Positions 51,213-60,798 are shown, counted from the first letter of the stretch. The stretch is 64,000 bases of DNA from Arthrobacter sp. C2 (GCA_024207135.1 CP042428.1:4402001-4466000); one strand, 5' to 3'. A program made the numbers and translations. The notes: a model not told the origin generated them from the sequence alone.

Positions 51213-51393
51213 TTTCTTCGTAGCCAGGCGCCGTAAAACGGACTATGAAAAGTACCGTGCCACCGTTGACCTGCTCAAGGAAGAGCTTGAGCAGGTCAAG
51301 TTACGGATTGCTGCCGGCAACTTCGCTGTCCCTGCATTCCCAACAGAGGACGTCGTCATCGAGGCGTTGCCCGAGCTGAAACTCGGAGGATGA
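51202..51393 (+). CDS. Small hydrophilic ORF, likely tail of the preceding gene
   Basis: The 63-residue frame starts with GTG overlapping the stop of the previous frame (GTGCGCATTAG) and reads RISFFVARRRKTDYEKYRAT, VDLLKEELEQVKLRIAAGNF, a basic patch followed by a short coiled coil. It may be translated by coupling, or may be the original C-terminus of the 50730 protein. The DNA for DLLKEELEQV is a perfect 14-bp inverted repeat (51266-51299). Confidence 0.45.
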   Translation: MRISFFVARRRKTDYEKYRATVDLLKEELEQVKLRIAAGNFAVPAFPTEDVVIEALPELKLGG

Positions 51394-51644
51394 TTCAGGC
51401 GGGAACTGGAGATGAAGGACGATGTCTCGGCAGTCTCGCCGAGAAGCTCGCGAAGCGGACGTTCAAGGTGCGGACTGACCGCAGGCTTATATCCACCGCG
51501 CCTTGTCACGTACCACGGCTCGATTGCAGTAATTGGTTTGGAATGGATGGACTGCCCGCTGGGCGGGCTATGTCCGGTGTCGAGGCACACCGCGACCGTT
51601 CCCTGTAGTCTCGTTCCATTACTACCAAGTATCAGGAGGCGTGT

Positions 51645-54176
51645 GTGGTTCGCGCGGAGAACGGGACGCTTGCCGGTGTTCTGGAAGGTAAAAAGCAGTA
51701 CCAAGTTCCCCTCTACCAACGCGTGTACTCGTGGGGGAAGAAACAGCTCGAACAGATCTGGACGGATATCGTCGAGCTGGAGAGAACTCTCGCCGAAGAC
51801 TCGAAGGCCTCTCACTTCATCGGTTCCCTCGTGTTGGCGAGCAGTCCTGACTTCGGTGCCATCGGCGTCAACAAGTTCCTCGTTGTTGACGGCCAGCAAC
51901 GCCTGACTACGCTGACCCTCCTTTTGGCTGCGCTCCGCGACCACTTGATCGAGACCGGAGATTTCGATCGGGCAAGCGGTATTGACGCGCAGTATCTAGT
52001 CAACGTCTACGACAGCGGTAAGCCTCTTAAGGTGATGCCAACGCAGAAGGATCGGGCACCCTACCTGGCGGTGCTCAACCGTGCGCCGCAAGCCGGCGGT
52101 GAGGATGCGGTTGGCGGTGCCTACCGATTCTTCCGATCGAAAATCGCCGCAGCTGACGATCCGGACGATCCACATGACTTGGAGCTTCTCGAAGCGGCCA
52201 TCGTACGTGGTCTCGCGCTCGTCGTCGTCACGGTGGAGCCATCCGACAACGCGCACCGCATTTTCGAGTCACTCAACAACACCGGGCTTCAGCTAACGCA
52301 GAGTGACCTGCTCAAGAACTACTTGTTTATGCGCCTCGGGGACCGCGCAGAGACTGTCTACGAGAACATCTGGCTTCCGCTCGAGAGGAAGCTCGACTCC
52401 AAGAACCTTGAATTGTTGTTTTGGCTGGACCTCGCTCAGCGTGACGAACGGGCGAAGCAGTCAGATACCTACGTAGGACAGCAGAAGCGGCTTGACAAGC
52501 TCAAGACCATCGACGCGGTGGAGGCCGAGGTGATCCGCATAGCCGAGCTGGGTGACGTGCTCGCAACGATTCTCAATCCCGCTGGCGAGAAGCACGCCGA
52601 GATAAGCCGTCGCCTAACCAGGATCAAGGCTTGGGGTTCAACGACTGCTTATCCGGTAGTTATGCAGATCCTCGCTCGACGTGCAGCTGGCACTGTCACC
52701 GATAGTGACGTTGTGCGCGCGCTGACATATCTGGAGTCGTACTTCGTGCGCCGGGTCGTGATCGGGCGTGCCACCGCAAACCTGAACCGAACACTGCTCC
52801 AGGCCGTCGGTTCGATCAGCGATGCCGACCAGATAGACATCGCACTACGTGAATACTTGTCCCGCGGCCGCAAGTACTTCGCGACCGATGCACAAGTTCG
52901 TGAGGCTGCCCGGACTGTCGCCTTCTACTGGCAGGGCCGCGGAGCACAAAAAAAGCTCATACTGCAGTGGCTCGAAGAGGCCTACCGCCCCAAGGAAATT
53001 GTCGGCTTGGATCCAAAGCACCTGACAATCGAACACGTGTTGCCGCAGACAATGTCTGACTCCGTGCGGGACATGTTCGCCGCGGATTTGAGCGCTGACG
53101 CTGACATCAACTACGAACACGAGCGCATCGTACATACACTCGGAAATCTCACTTTGAGCGGGTACAACAGCGAGCTAAGCAACAAGCCGTTCGACGAGAA
53201 GCGCGAGATGCTGGCCATCAGCGGCCTGTCGATGAACCAATCAATCGCTGCGCACACGACATGGGGAGTCGGCGAGATCAACACTCGTAGCTCTGAATTG
53301 GCAGAAAAGATTATTGAGCTGTGGCCCGGCCCGGACGAGAACGTCGTGGCTGTGGGCGACGAACCGTCGGAGACTCGCATCCAAATTGCTACCATAGTTG
53401 CCGAAATCCCAGCAGGGCGCTGGACTACATACGGCGACGTAGCGATCGTGGCCGGCACCTGGGCACAGCCGTTGGCTGCGATAATCGCGAACTTCCCGAT
53501 GGCCAACGCCTGGCGGGTTCTGCAGAGCGGTGGGACGATTTCGCCCGGTTTCCGCTGGACCGAGCCGGACCGAGCGGACGATCCCCGGGCGGTGCTTGAA
53601 GAAGAAGGCCTCCAGTTCGATGCGGAAGGGCACGCGAATCCCGCGCAGTTCATGGGTGCCGAGGAACTTGCGGAAGCTGCGGGGCTCGACGTAGATGAGG
53701 AAGCGATCTCTGCACGACGAAAGAAGATCAAACTACCCTCCAAGGCAGGAAACAAGTTGTCCGTCAAGGATGCCCAGCTTGAATTCTTCGAGAGAGTTCG
53801 AGACTACGGCCTCGTCAACGCGAACAACATCGATACATGGCGCAAGCCCACCAGAAAACACTGGTACGACGTCAGCGTAGGGGATTCCCGCGGGCATGTC
53901 TCACTCTTGGTCAACTCTCAGAGGAAAATTGTCACGACCCTGTTCTGGATCACCCACGACAAGGATCTTTATGCAAAGTTGCTGGCACAGCGCGAGACCA
54001 TCGAAACCGACCTCGATTTTGCGCTGGAGTGGGACGACAAGCCGGACCGCAAGGCTTCCAAGCTCGTCATCAGCCGTCACGGCGACTTTCTTGACGAGGC
54101 TCAAGCGCAAGAACTCGTAGAGTGGCTTGTGACTACGGGCGACAAATTCGCACGGGTCCTCCCGAAATATTTGTAA
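51645..54176 (+). CDS. GmrSD-type restriction protein fused to ATL and DUF4268 domains
   Basis: The 843-residue product has four parts. Residues 8-240 are DUF262/GmrS (YQVPLYQRVYSWGKKQLEQI, FLVVDGQQRLTTLTLLLAAL, RIFESLNNTGLQLTQSDLLK). Residues 400-510 are DUF1524/GmrD with an HNH-type core (LTIEHVLPQTMSD ... HTLGNLTLSGYNSELSNKPF). Residues 575-665 resemble alkylguanine-transferase DNA-binding domains (AGRWTTYGDVAIVAG ... NAWRVLQSGGTISPGFRW) but have Ala in place of the PCHR cysteine, as in alkyltransferase-like (ATL) proteins. Residues 710-843 are DUF4268. GmrSD enzymes cut phage DNA with modified bases, using NTP. The ATL part could supply recognition of altered guanine. GTG 51645 follows AGGAGGCGTGT. 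Confidence 0.85.
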   Translation: MVRAENGTLAGVLEGKKQYQVPLYQRVYSWGKKQLEQIWTDIVELERTLAEDSKASHFIGSLVLASSPDFGAIGVNKFLVVDGQQRLTTLTLLLAALRDHLIETGDFDRASGIDAQYLVNVYDSGKPLKVMPTQKDRAPYLAVLNRAPQAGGEDAVGGAYRFFRSKIAAADDPDDPHDLELLEAAIVRGLALVVVTVEPSDNAHRIFESLNNTGLQLTQSDLLKNYLFMRLGDRAETVYENIWLPLERKLDSKNLELLFWLDLAQRDERAKQSDTYVGQQKRLDKLKTIDAVEAEVIRIAELGDVLATILNPAGEKHAEISRRLTRIKAWGSTTAYPVVMQILARRAAGTVTDSDVVRALTYLESYFVRRVVIGRATANLNRTLLQAVGSISDADQIDIALREYLSRGRKYFATDAQVREAARTVAFYWQGRGAQKKLILQWLEEAYRPKEIVGLDPKHLTIEHVLPQTMSDSVRDMFAADLSADADINYEHERIVHTLGNLTLSGYNSELSNKPFDEKREMLAISGLSMNQSIAAHTTWGVGEINTRSSELAEKIIELWPGPDENVVAVGDEPSETRIQIATIVAEIPAGRWTTYGDVAIVAGTWAQPLAAIIANFPMANAWRVLQSGGTISPGFRWTEPDRADDPRAVLEEEGLQFDAEGHANPAQFMGAEELAEAAGLDVDEEAISARRKKIKLPSKAGNKLSVKDAQLEFFERVRDYGLVNANNIDTWRKPTRKHWYDVSVGDSRGHVSLLVNSQRKIVTTLFWITHDKDLYAKLLAQRETIETDLDFALEWDDKPDRKASKLVISRHGDFLDEAQAQELVEWLVTTGDKFARVLPKYL

Positions 54177-54177
54177 A

Positions 54178-54480
54178 GGCCTGGCTCCCGCCACCACGAG
54201 GCAGATTCCGCTGGGCATGAACAGGTTGTAGTTCCCGGTGTTGATGTAAAAGATGCCCCGGGCGAGGCCGAACAGGAGCAACACGGTCCTGATCGCGACG
54301 GCCTTCGTCGGCGGAGGACGCGCCCCAGTCGGGCATGTTGAGGCCGAGCCCGGCGAGGAAGGCGGAGAAGTAGCCGGAGATGCCGATGGCCACGACGGCC
54401 ACGAAGGCGAGGTACTCCGGCGAAGGCTTCGCCGAGCAAACCCCGTCGGTGGCCCAATAACCGGCCCTGGTGGGTATCAC
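54178..54480 (-). pseudogene. Middle fragment of an APC permease, frameshifted
   Basis: The minus strand reads FVAVVAIGISGYFSAFLAGL, GLNMPDWGASSADEG, then in another frame GIFYINTGNYNLFMPSGICL, VVAGA. It parallels AIVAVVAIGISGYFSAFLAG, IGLNMPDWAASTADEG and IFYIDTGNYSPCMPSGFG of the 61754..63187 copy, with part of the segment between deleted. It begins 2 bases after the restriction gene. It encodes nothing functional. Confidence 0.75.
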
Positions 54481-54683
54481 TTAGCCGACCCTTGTGGCGA
54501 CCACCGGCGTCCCGATATGGGTGGCCCCGGGAGAGCGCTCCTGCCGGAACCATCCAAACCTGTGATGGTCAGCCGTGCCGGTAACCCGGGAAGGGACCGG
54601 CCGTTGCGGCCGATCCCTTCCCGTCCATCCACACCGTTCACGCGGCGGCGACTCCCGGCAGGGCGGACCTGCGGGGTGCCCGA

Positions 54684-57026
54684 TCAGGCGACGCAGCCCC
54701 CGAGCGCTATCTGCCCGTCGACGGCCCGGATCTGGTTCTGGACCGTGCCGAGCTGATCCTGCAGGCCGATGACGGTCTTCTTCTGCGCTGCAATGGCGTC
54801 CTTGTTTGCGCCCTTCTTGGCCTGAAGGGTGCTGAGCTCCGCCTGGGCGTTCGTCACCTGGACGTCGAGCTTGGTCAGCTGTGCCTGCAGGTCTTTCAAC
54901 TGGGTTTCGGTCGCGCTGATTTCTCCGTTGAGCCCGTTCAGCTGCGCCAAGAGCGGAGCCACCCTGGTCTGGAGGTCGAGAACTTCGGCTTCCTTCGTGG
55001 CGATCTGGCTGTTGAGCCCGGTGAGGTTCGCCACCAGCTGGTCCATGTCGCCATTGAGGGACGCGATCTCGCTATGCTTCTCGGCCACCGCGGCGTTGGC
55101 GTCGGGTACTGCCTTCGCGAGGGCCGGCAACTGCTCCTGCAGGTCCTGGAGCTCGCCGGCCTTCTTGTCGACGGCGGACTGCGCGGCAGCGCTGGCAGCA
55201 GTGGCACCGGCCAGATCGCCTTTCAGCCCGTCAAGGACAAGCTTCTGCGCGGCGATGGCCTCCTGGCTGGCGGCAAGGCCCTCGGTCAGCGTTGGCAGTG
55301 CTGCGTCGAGGTCCGCCAGGACCTGCTGCTGCGCGGTGAAGGCTGCCCCGGCGTCGGCCGAGGCTGCCTCAAGCGTGTGCAGCTCGCCCTGCAGTGCGGC
55401 GAGTTCGCCTTGCTTGGTGGTGACGGCACCGTTGGCTGCGGTGACGGCCGCCTGGAGGGCAGGGATCTGGTTCTTGAGCGCGGCGATCTCGGCTTGCTTC
55501 GTCGAGACGGCGTCATTGGCGGCGGTCAGGGATGCCTGGAGCGGCGCCGCCTGCTGCTGCAGGGCGCTGCTCTCCTGCTGCTTGGACTGGAGTTGGGAAT
55601 TGAGGGTGTTGACCGCGTTTTGGAGCGTGGTCAGGTCTCCCTGGTACCCGGCGATTGTGGCGTTTTTGCTGAGGATCTGGGCGTCTACTGCGGTCAGCTC
55701 TTCCTGCTTGGCCTTCCGCAGTGTCTGCAGGCGCGTCTTCTCGGGGCTGTTGCCCTTGATGTCCGAGATCTGCTTGGTGAGATCCGTGATCTCGGCTTCC
55801 AGCTTGGTCTTGCCGGCGGCCAACGCCGCGAGCTCTTGCTGCGCCGTCGCAAGCTGGGCCTGCTTGGCCGTGATGTCGGCGTTCTTCGCGGTGACCTGCT
55901 GCTGAAGTGCCGCGATTTCCACCGTCACTGTTGCGAGCTTGTCGCTGTTGGCCTTAACCGCCGCGGCAGCGCCGTCGGCAGCGGAGCGCAAGGTGTCGAG
56001 TTCCGCCTGCGCAGTGGCGATCGCCGTGTTCTTGGCCGCGAGTGTTTCGGCGGCGTCCAGCGCTGCCGTCTGCAGCGAGGTCAGTCCGTCCTTGGCTGCG
56101 GAGATCGCGGCGTTCTTGGCAACGACAGCGGCCGCGGCGTCGGCTGCACGTCGCTGAACGTCGGCCAGCGTCGATTTGGCGTCGCTGATCTTGGCCACCT
56201 GGGCGTCGACTTCCGCCTGGGCGGCGGTGCCTGCCCCCTCAAGGTCCTGCAGTTCGGCCTCGGCGTCGCTGACGGCCTGCTGTGCGCCGGTAACGGCGGC
56301 CGCGGCAGCTTCTGCCGTGTCGGACAGTTCCGTCAGCTCGCGCCCCGCCTGGGCGATCTCGGTGTTTTTCCCCGCAAGCGCTTCTGCTGCCGCGGTTGCG
56401 GCGGCCTCGAGTGCTGCTCGTTCGACCTCCGCGGCGCTGATCTGGGCTTTTTTCTCAACGATCCGGGCCTCGACGTCATCGGCGCTCCGCTGCAACTGCG
56501 CGGCGGCCTCCTTGGCCAGCACTTCCGCTTCCTGCAGCGGTGCCAGCTGGTTTTCGGTGCTCAGCTTTTGCGCCTGCAGCTCCTCGAGCGCGCCTTGCGC
56601 GGCGAGAACGGCGTCGTTGGTGGTGGCTTGCTCGGCCTGCACTGCTGCGAGGTTATCACCGGCAGTCTTGAGCTGCGCATCAAGTTCCAGGCCCTTTGCG
56701 TCCAGCGCCGCAATGGCTGAATCGGTTTCGGCGATCTGGGCCGTCAGGCTGTCGGCGTTGGCCTGCAACTGCGTGCGCTCGCCCTGGAGCCGGGTGATGA
56801 TGTCGGCATTCTTCTTGGAAGCCGCCTTGAGCAGGTTCTCTTGCACGGAACCGCGGTGGGCCAACTGGTTCACCACACCCGTGCAGATGCCGGCGGCCGT
56901 GCCGCTGGAGCCTGGGGCCGCTGTTGCTTGTGGAGCGAACAGCAGCATGCTGGTCAGGATGCCGGGCACGACGATGGCGGCGGCCAGACGGCGCGTGAAG
57001 GCAGAGTGATTCGACGGATTGAGCAT
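54684..57026 (-). CDS. Large secreted coiled-coil protein
   Basis: The 780-residue product has a signal peptide (MLNPSNHSAFTRRLAAAIVV, then hydrophobic residues to ATAAPG). Nearly 700 residues of Ala/Gln/Leu/Glu-rich heptads without proline breaks follow, forming a very long coiled coil. A short motif (KN/KQ-x-x-I/L-A, as in AGKNTEIAQA, VAKNAAISAA, VTAKNADITA, VSTKQAEIAA) recurs at least ten times and suggests growth by internal duplication. The mature protein has only two cysteines, one near each end (GICTGVV and GGCVA), which could form disulfide-linked assemblies. The ATG at 57026 follows GGGGGGACCA. No enzymatic domain is seen. A structural or surface role is inferred. Confidence 0.8.
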   Translation of the reverse strand: MLNPSNHSAFTRRLAAAIVVPGILTSMLLFAPQATAAPGSSGTAAGICTGVVNQLAHRGSVQENLLKAASKKNADIITRLQGERTQLQANADSLTAQIAETDSAIAALDAKGLELDAQLKTAGDNLAAVQAEQATTNDAVLAAQGALEELQAQKLSTENQLAPLQEAEVLAKEAAAQLQRSADDVEARIVEKKAQISAAEVERAALEAAATAAAEALAGKNTEIAQAGRELTELSDTAEAAAAAVTGAQQAVSDAEAELQDLEGAGTAAQAEVDAQVAKISDAKSTLADVQRRAADAAAAVVAKNAAISAAKDGLTSLQTAALDAAETLAAKNTAIATAQAELDTLRSAADGAAAAVKANSDKLATVTVEIAALQQQVTAKNADITAKQAQLATAQQELAALAAGKTKLEAEITDLTKQISDIKGNSPEKTRLQTLRKAKQEELTAVDAQILSKNATIAGYQGDLTTLQNAVNTLNSQLQSKQQESSALQQQAAPLQASLTAANDAVSTKQAEIAALKNQIPALQAAVTAANGAVTTKQGELAALQGELHTLEAASADAGAAFTAQQQVLADLDAALPTLTEGLAASQEAIAAQKLVLDGLKGDLAGATAASAAAQSAVDKKAGELQDLQEQLPALAKAVPDANAAVAEKHSEIASLNGDMDQLVANLTGLNSQIATKEAEVLDLQTRVAPLLAQLNGLNGEISATETQLKDLQAQLTKLDVQVTNAQAELSTLQAKKGANKDAIAAQKKTVIGLQDQLGTVQNQIRAVDGQIALGGCVA

Positions 57027-57323
57027 TGGTCCCCCCAAGGACAATGAAAATGCGGCCACGGTGGCCGAATCGATAGTGCACACTCTAGGCGGCCGAATCC
57101 GTGGTGTCGAGCCTTGGCGCGGACGAAAATCATCGGGCGAGTCGTCCTACCCGGTTCTTGGTTCCTGCTACCTGTTTTACCACCGGGTGCTTAGTTTTGG
57201 TGGAGGGACTATTTGTCTTGGACATGGAGTATTTCATCGTCCAGGCGCCGGACCCGCGACGGCTTGTCGTCCAGGCATCCAGGGGTGGAATCCGCTGTCG
57301 ATTTAATGGTCCACACTTAGCAG

Positions 57324-58493
57324 GTGCGTACCTTTGGTGTTGAAGAAGAATTCCTGATAGTGGACCCCGTCAACGGCGTCCCCTTGCCCCTGTCCGCGGA
57401 GGTGATGGGCCTCCACGGTGATAGCTCGCGGGCGACAGGAGCTTCTGCCCGGCAGATGCTCTCCGCAGAGCTGCACCAGGAACAACTCGAGGTCATCACG
57501 CACCCGCACGGCAGCCTGGCCGGTCTCGCCGAGGAGATCCTTGACGGGCGCGCCTATGCCGACGCGCTCGCCCGAAAGGCGGGCGCGCGGATCGTCGCCC
57601 TGGCCACCTCTCCGCTGGCGGTCTCGCCCCATCCCACCAGGAACGAACGCTACGACGCCCTGGTGGAAAAGTATGCCCTGACGGCGCGCGAGCAGCTGAC
57701 GTGCGGACTCCATGTCCACGTGTCCGTCGACTCGGACGAGGAGGGCGTAGCCGTGCTGGATCGCATCCGGTCCTGGCTGCCCTCGCTCATGGCGTTGAGC
57801 TCGAATTCACCGTTCTGGAACGGCCAGGACAGCGGCTACGCCAGTTTCCGCACGCAGGCCTGGAACCGGTGGTCCTCCGCCGGTCCGATGGAGGTCTTCG
57901 GGTCGGCGCGGGCCTACCACGCGCTGGTGGCGGTCATATCAGCGACCGGGGTGGTCATCAACCCGGACTTTGACGCCCGTCTCTCCGCCCGGCACCCCAC
58001 CGTGGAGATCAGGGTGTCCGATGTCTGCCTTGATCCCAGGGACACCGTCCTGATCGCAGCGCTGGTGCGGGCCTTGGTGGAGACCGCCGCCCGGGAGTGG
58101 AAAGCGGGAGTGGAACCGGACAGGGTTCCGGCCATCGTCCTGCGCCAAGGTGTCTGGATGGCCAGCCGGTGGGGTATCCGCGGCGAACTGCTCCACCCCG
58201 CAACCCACAGGCCGGACACCGCAGAACACGTCATTTCCGCCCTCCACGACCATGTGCGGGACGCCCTGGTCGAGTCCGGGGACGAGGCCTATGTCGAGGA
58301 AGGCCTTACAAGGGTCCTTGGCAACGGAACAGGCGCCGACCGGCAGCGGCAATCCTACGAACAAAACGGGCGACTGGCAGACGTCGTCACCGACGCCATC
58401 GGCTTGACCCACCGGGAACCGGTCGATCACCACTCCTCGGGGAATGGTTCACCGAGTTGGACATGGAGGCCGTTGGCCGAGGCCGTGGCTTAG
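57324..58493 (+). CDS. YbdK family carboxylate-amine ligase (glutamate-cysteine ligase type 2-like)
   Basis: The 389-residue product has the GCS2 family signatures FGVEEEFLIVDPVNGVPLPL, ELHQEQLEVITHPHGSLAGL, TCGLHVHVSVDSDEEGVAVL, SSNSPFWNGQDSGYASFRTQ, and a late ATHRPDTAEHVI segment. Members ligate an amino acid to a carboxylate with ATP, and some have weak gamma-glutamylcysteine synthetase activity. Actinobacteria often carry several copies, and the native substrates are mostly unknown. The GTG at 57324 places the VEEE motif at residue 6. The upstream 57027..57323 contains no gene. Confidence 0.9.
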   Translation: MRTFGVEEEFLIVDPVNGVPLPLSAEVMGLHGDSSRATGASARQMLSAELHQEQLEVITHPHGSLAGLAEEILDGRAYADALARKAGARIVALATSPLAVSPHPTRNERYDALVEKYALTAREQLTCGLHVHVSVDSDEEGVAVLDRIRSWLPSLMALSSNSPFWNGQDSGYASFRTQAWNRWSSAGPMEVFGSARAYHALVAVISATGVVINPDFDARLSARHPTVEIRVSDVCLDPRDTVLIAALVRALVETAAREWKAGVEPDRVPAIVLRQGVWMASRWGIRGELLHPATHRPDTAEHVISALHDHVRDALVESGDEAYVEEGLTRVLGNGTGADRQRQSYEQNGRLADVVTDAIGLTHREPVDHHSSGNGSPSWTWRPLAEAVA

Positions 58494-58723
58494 CCGCCAA
58501 AGGAATTTGACGGTCGCGCAAATCGAAGGTGAGACCCGATGAGCTGGTCATGAGGGTTTCGTTGCAGATGGTGAAAGCCGGAGTTCTCCGCGGTGACTTT
58601 CACATTCAACTCACAGTGAGGTATTGACCAGTAAGTTCCAGATTGAGATGTTTGGGGGGAAGGAGCGATAAGAACGTTTACCGGGTTTCCTGGATCGTAT
58701 GTTCTGAGGACGTGAATGCAGTC

Positions 58724-59803
58724 ATGAGTGGAATATTGATTCGTCAGGATGATGGAACGTGGCTTGAACCGTCTGATAATGGTTATGCCTTGGAATCTGA
58801 GCTGCAGGAGATCCTAGCCGCTCACCCGGAGCTCATTCCGGGGGTTAGTGCGGCCGCGAAAACGTGCCGTGAGTTCCCGTCTGATGCTGGTCCCGCTGAC
58901 ATTGTCGTTGTGGACTCGTTGGGAGAGCTAACGCTGGTCGAATGCAAGTTGGCCTCCAATCCCCAAATCAGGCGAGAAGTCGTCGGGCAAATGTTCGATT
59001 ATGCGGCTCACCTGTGGAAGATGGATGTCGATGACTTTGCCTCAAAATGGCGGACTCGCACTTCCCAGCCTCTGATCTTAGATGAAGAGTTCGGGGGAAT
59101 CTCGATGAGAGAGTCATTGGCACGGAATCTTGCGGACGGAAGGTTTCGCATCGTCCTCGCTATTGACATCATCAACCCTGCGATGAAGAGGATGATCGAG
59201 TATCTCAACTCTATCGCCGGCTCGGGGACCTCGGTAATCGCAGTTGAATATTCTCGACTAAGACAAGGTTCAATCGAGATACTTATTCCACATGTGTATG
59301 GGCAAGAGCTAGCCGAAGCCAAGTCCGCCCCGAACAGCAGGGACATGATTGACTGGGATGAAGACACATACCGCTCATGGCTGGAAGAACATGACAGCAG
59401 GAATCTTGAACGGTTCAATTTCTTTCTCACAGCCGCCCTTGCGGCAGGCTTATCGTATAGAGGTTCCACCGCGGTGCGCCCCGCGGGAAGCCTGCCTCTA
59501 TTCGACAAAAGAAACCACAGGTTAGGCACAGTGTCTTTCTTTTACTTCACGGGTCAGGGAACATCAGTGGAGTTCAACCTCGCTCGAATGTCAAAAATGT
59601 CTGACGAGGAATCCCCGGACGCTGTCTCGCGGGATTCGTTTCTCCGCCAGTTGAACGAAATCCCAGCGCTTCGGGAAGTAGCTTCAAACCTTAGATCCAG
59701 CAGATTTGCGAGCCGCAAGCCGAATGTACCGTTATCCACTCTCTCGCAAGACGCTATCCAGAAGACGGTTGACGCTCTGTGCTCACTTGCCAACTCTCGA
59801 TAG
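58724..59803 (+). CDS. PDDEXK-type nuclease-like protein
   Basis: The 359-residue product has an N-terminal domain with the restriction-nuclease-like signature GPADIVVVDSLGELTLVECK (D...ExK with E and K in VECK), followed by RREVVGQMFDYAAHLWKMDV. The C-terminal two thirds are not recognised. Such proteins include uncharacterised endonucleases and defence effectors. The start at 58724 (MSGILIRQDDG) is uncertain because the frame is open from 58643 and the best ribosome binding site (GAGGAC) lies 15 bases upstream. It is richer in A/T than its neighbours, which suggests horizontal transfer. Confidence 0.65.
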   Translation: MSGILIRQDDGTWLEPSDNGYALESELQEILAAHPELIPGVSAAAKTCREFPSDAGPADIVVVDSLGELTLVECKLASNPQIRREVVGQMFDYAAHLWKMDVDDFASKWRTRTSQPLILDEEFGGISMRESLARNLADGRFRIVLAIDIINPAMKRMIEYLNSIAGSGTSVIAVEYSRLRQGSIEILIPHVYGQELAEAKSAPNSRDMIDWDEDTYRSWLEEHDSRNLERFNFFLTAALAAGLSYRGSTAVRPAGSLPLFDKRNHRLGTVSFFYFTGQGTSVEFNLARMSKMSDEESPDAVSRDSFLRQLNEIPALREVASNLRSSRFASRKPNVPLSTLSQDAIQKTVDALCSLANSR

Positions 59804-60219
59804 GATGGCAGGCGCGGGCTGACGCTCTGGAGGGGAGAAGGCGTCCTGGCAGGTAGGCCTCGACGCCCGGGGTAATAATCCTTGCCAACCGCCGATTAGG
59901 ACGTCGTTCGGGCTGCTGCCCCAATCCGAACCTTTTGCCATGAACGCGTTGACCGGCGATCTGAGCTCGTGGACGAATGTGATTCCTAGACTAATCCCGC
60001 ACCATGGCGAATGCGAATCAACGAGTATTTTAAGCTTTCCATCTAATCGAGCTTCAAGCAACTAAGAAGTCAACTTGTTCGCAGGGATCAGGAAGTCGTC
60101 CAAAATCACCAATCGGCATATAGCAAGGGACTACATCTTCTACATGGCGATCGAGCCTATGATGCATCAACTCGATCTTGCCCAACAGGGAGTGCCGTTA
60201 TTGAAACTAAGGCTGTACA
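59804..60219. other. No gene supported
   Basis: A 416-base stretch of lower GC. A minus frame (59783..60061) and a plus frame (60075..60287) show no recognisable protein and overlap neighbouring features. It ends at the breakpoint of a permease fragment. Confidence 0.4.
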
Positions 60220-60798
60220 ACGCTCGTCAGGCAGACCACAAACCTCAGCCAGGTTTCCCAGTGCAGCTGCAGCATCAGGAACCCTGAGGCCAGCATGCCG
60301 AATGCGGGGACCACCGGCATGAAGGGCAGCCGGAAGGTCCGCGGGGCCTCGGGCCTCTTATAGCGGAAGATGATCACGGACAGGCAGACCACCACGAAGG
60401 CGGCCAGGATGCCGATGTTGGTCAGGTCCGCGACGGCCTTGATGGGGAAGACTCCCGCCAGCAACGCGGAGGCGATGCCGGCGATCCAGGTGACCCTTTG
60501 GGGTGTTCCGTGGCGGTCGGTCTTGGAGAACCAGCCCGGAAGCAGTCCGTCGCGGCTCATGGAGAACCAGACCCGGGTCACGCCCAGCAGGAAGGTGAGC
60601 ATCACGGTGAGGATGGACAGGACCGCGAACACGGAAATGATCGTGGCGATCACCGAAAGCCCCACGCCGTTGAAGGCGGAGGCGAATCCGGCGGTGGGGT
60701 CGATGTCCCGGTAGTTCTGCATGCCGGTCAGCACCAGGGTCGCGGCGACGTAGAGGAGCATGGCGATGACCAGCGCGAAGAAGATGGCGTTACCGCGA
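60220..60798 (-). pseudogene. APC permease fragment (helices about 6-11)
   Basis: The minus strand encodes ALVIAMLLYVAATLVLTGMQ, NYRDIDPTAGFASAFNGVGL ... HWETWLRFVVCL. It is almost identical to the matching part of the 61754..63187 copy (about 62430 down to 61870). Both ends are cut. At the 3' end it runs into unrelated codons (TSVVQP*); at the 5' end it starts within the helix reading AIFFALVIAM. An ATG-led frame (to 60761) exists but would give a non-functional part. Confidence 0.82.

Noticed and set aside
55074-56720. 548-codon plus-strand frame opposite the coiled-coil gene
   Set aside because: Leu/Gly/Cys-rich mirror of the repetitive heptads; the minus frame has a signal peptide and ribosome binding site.
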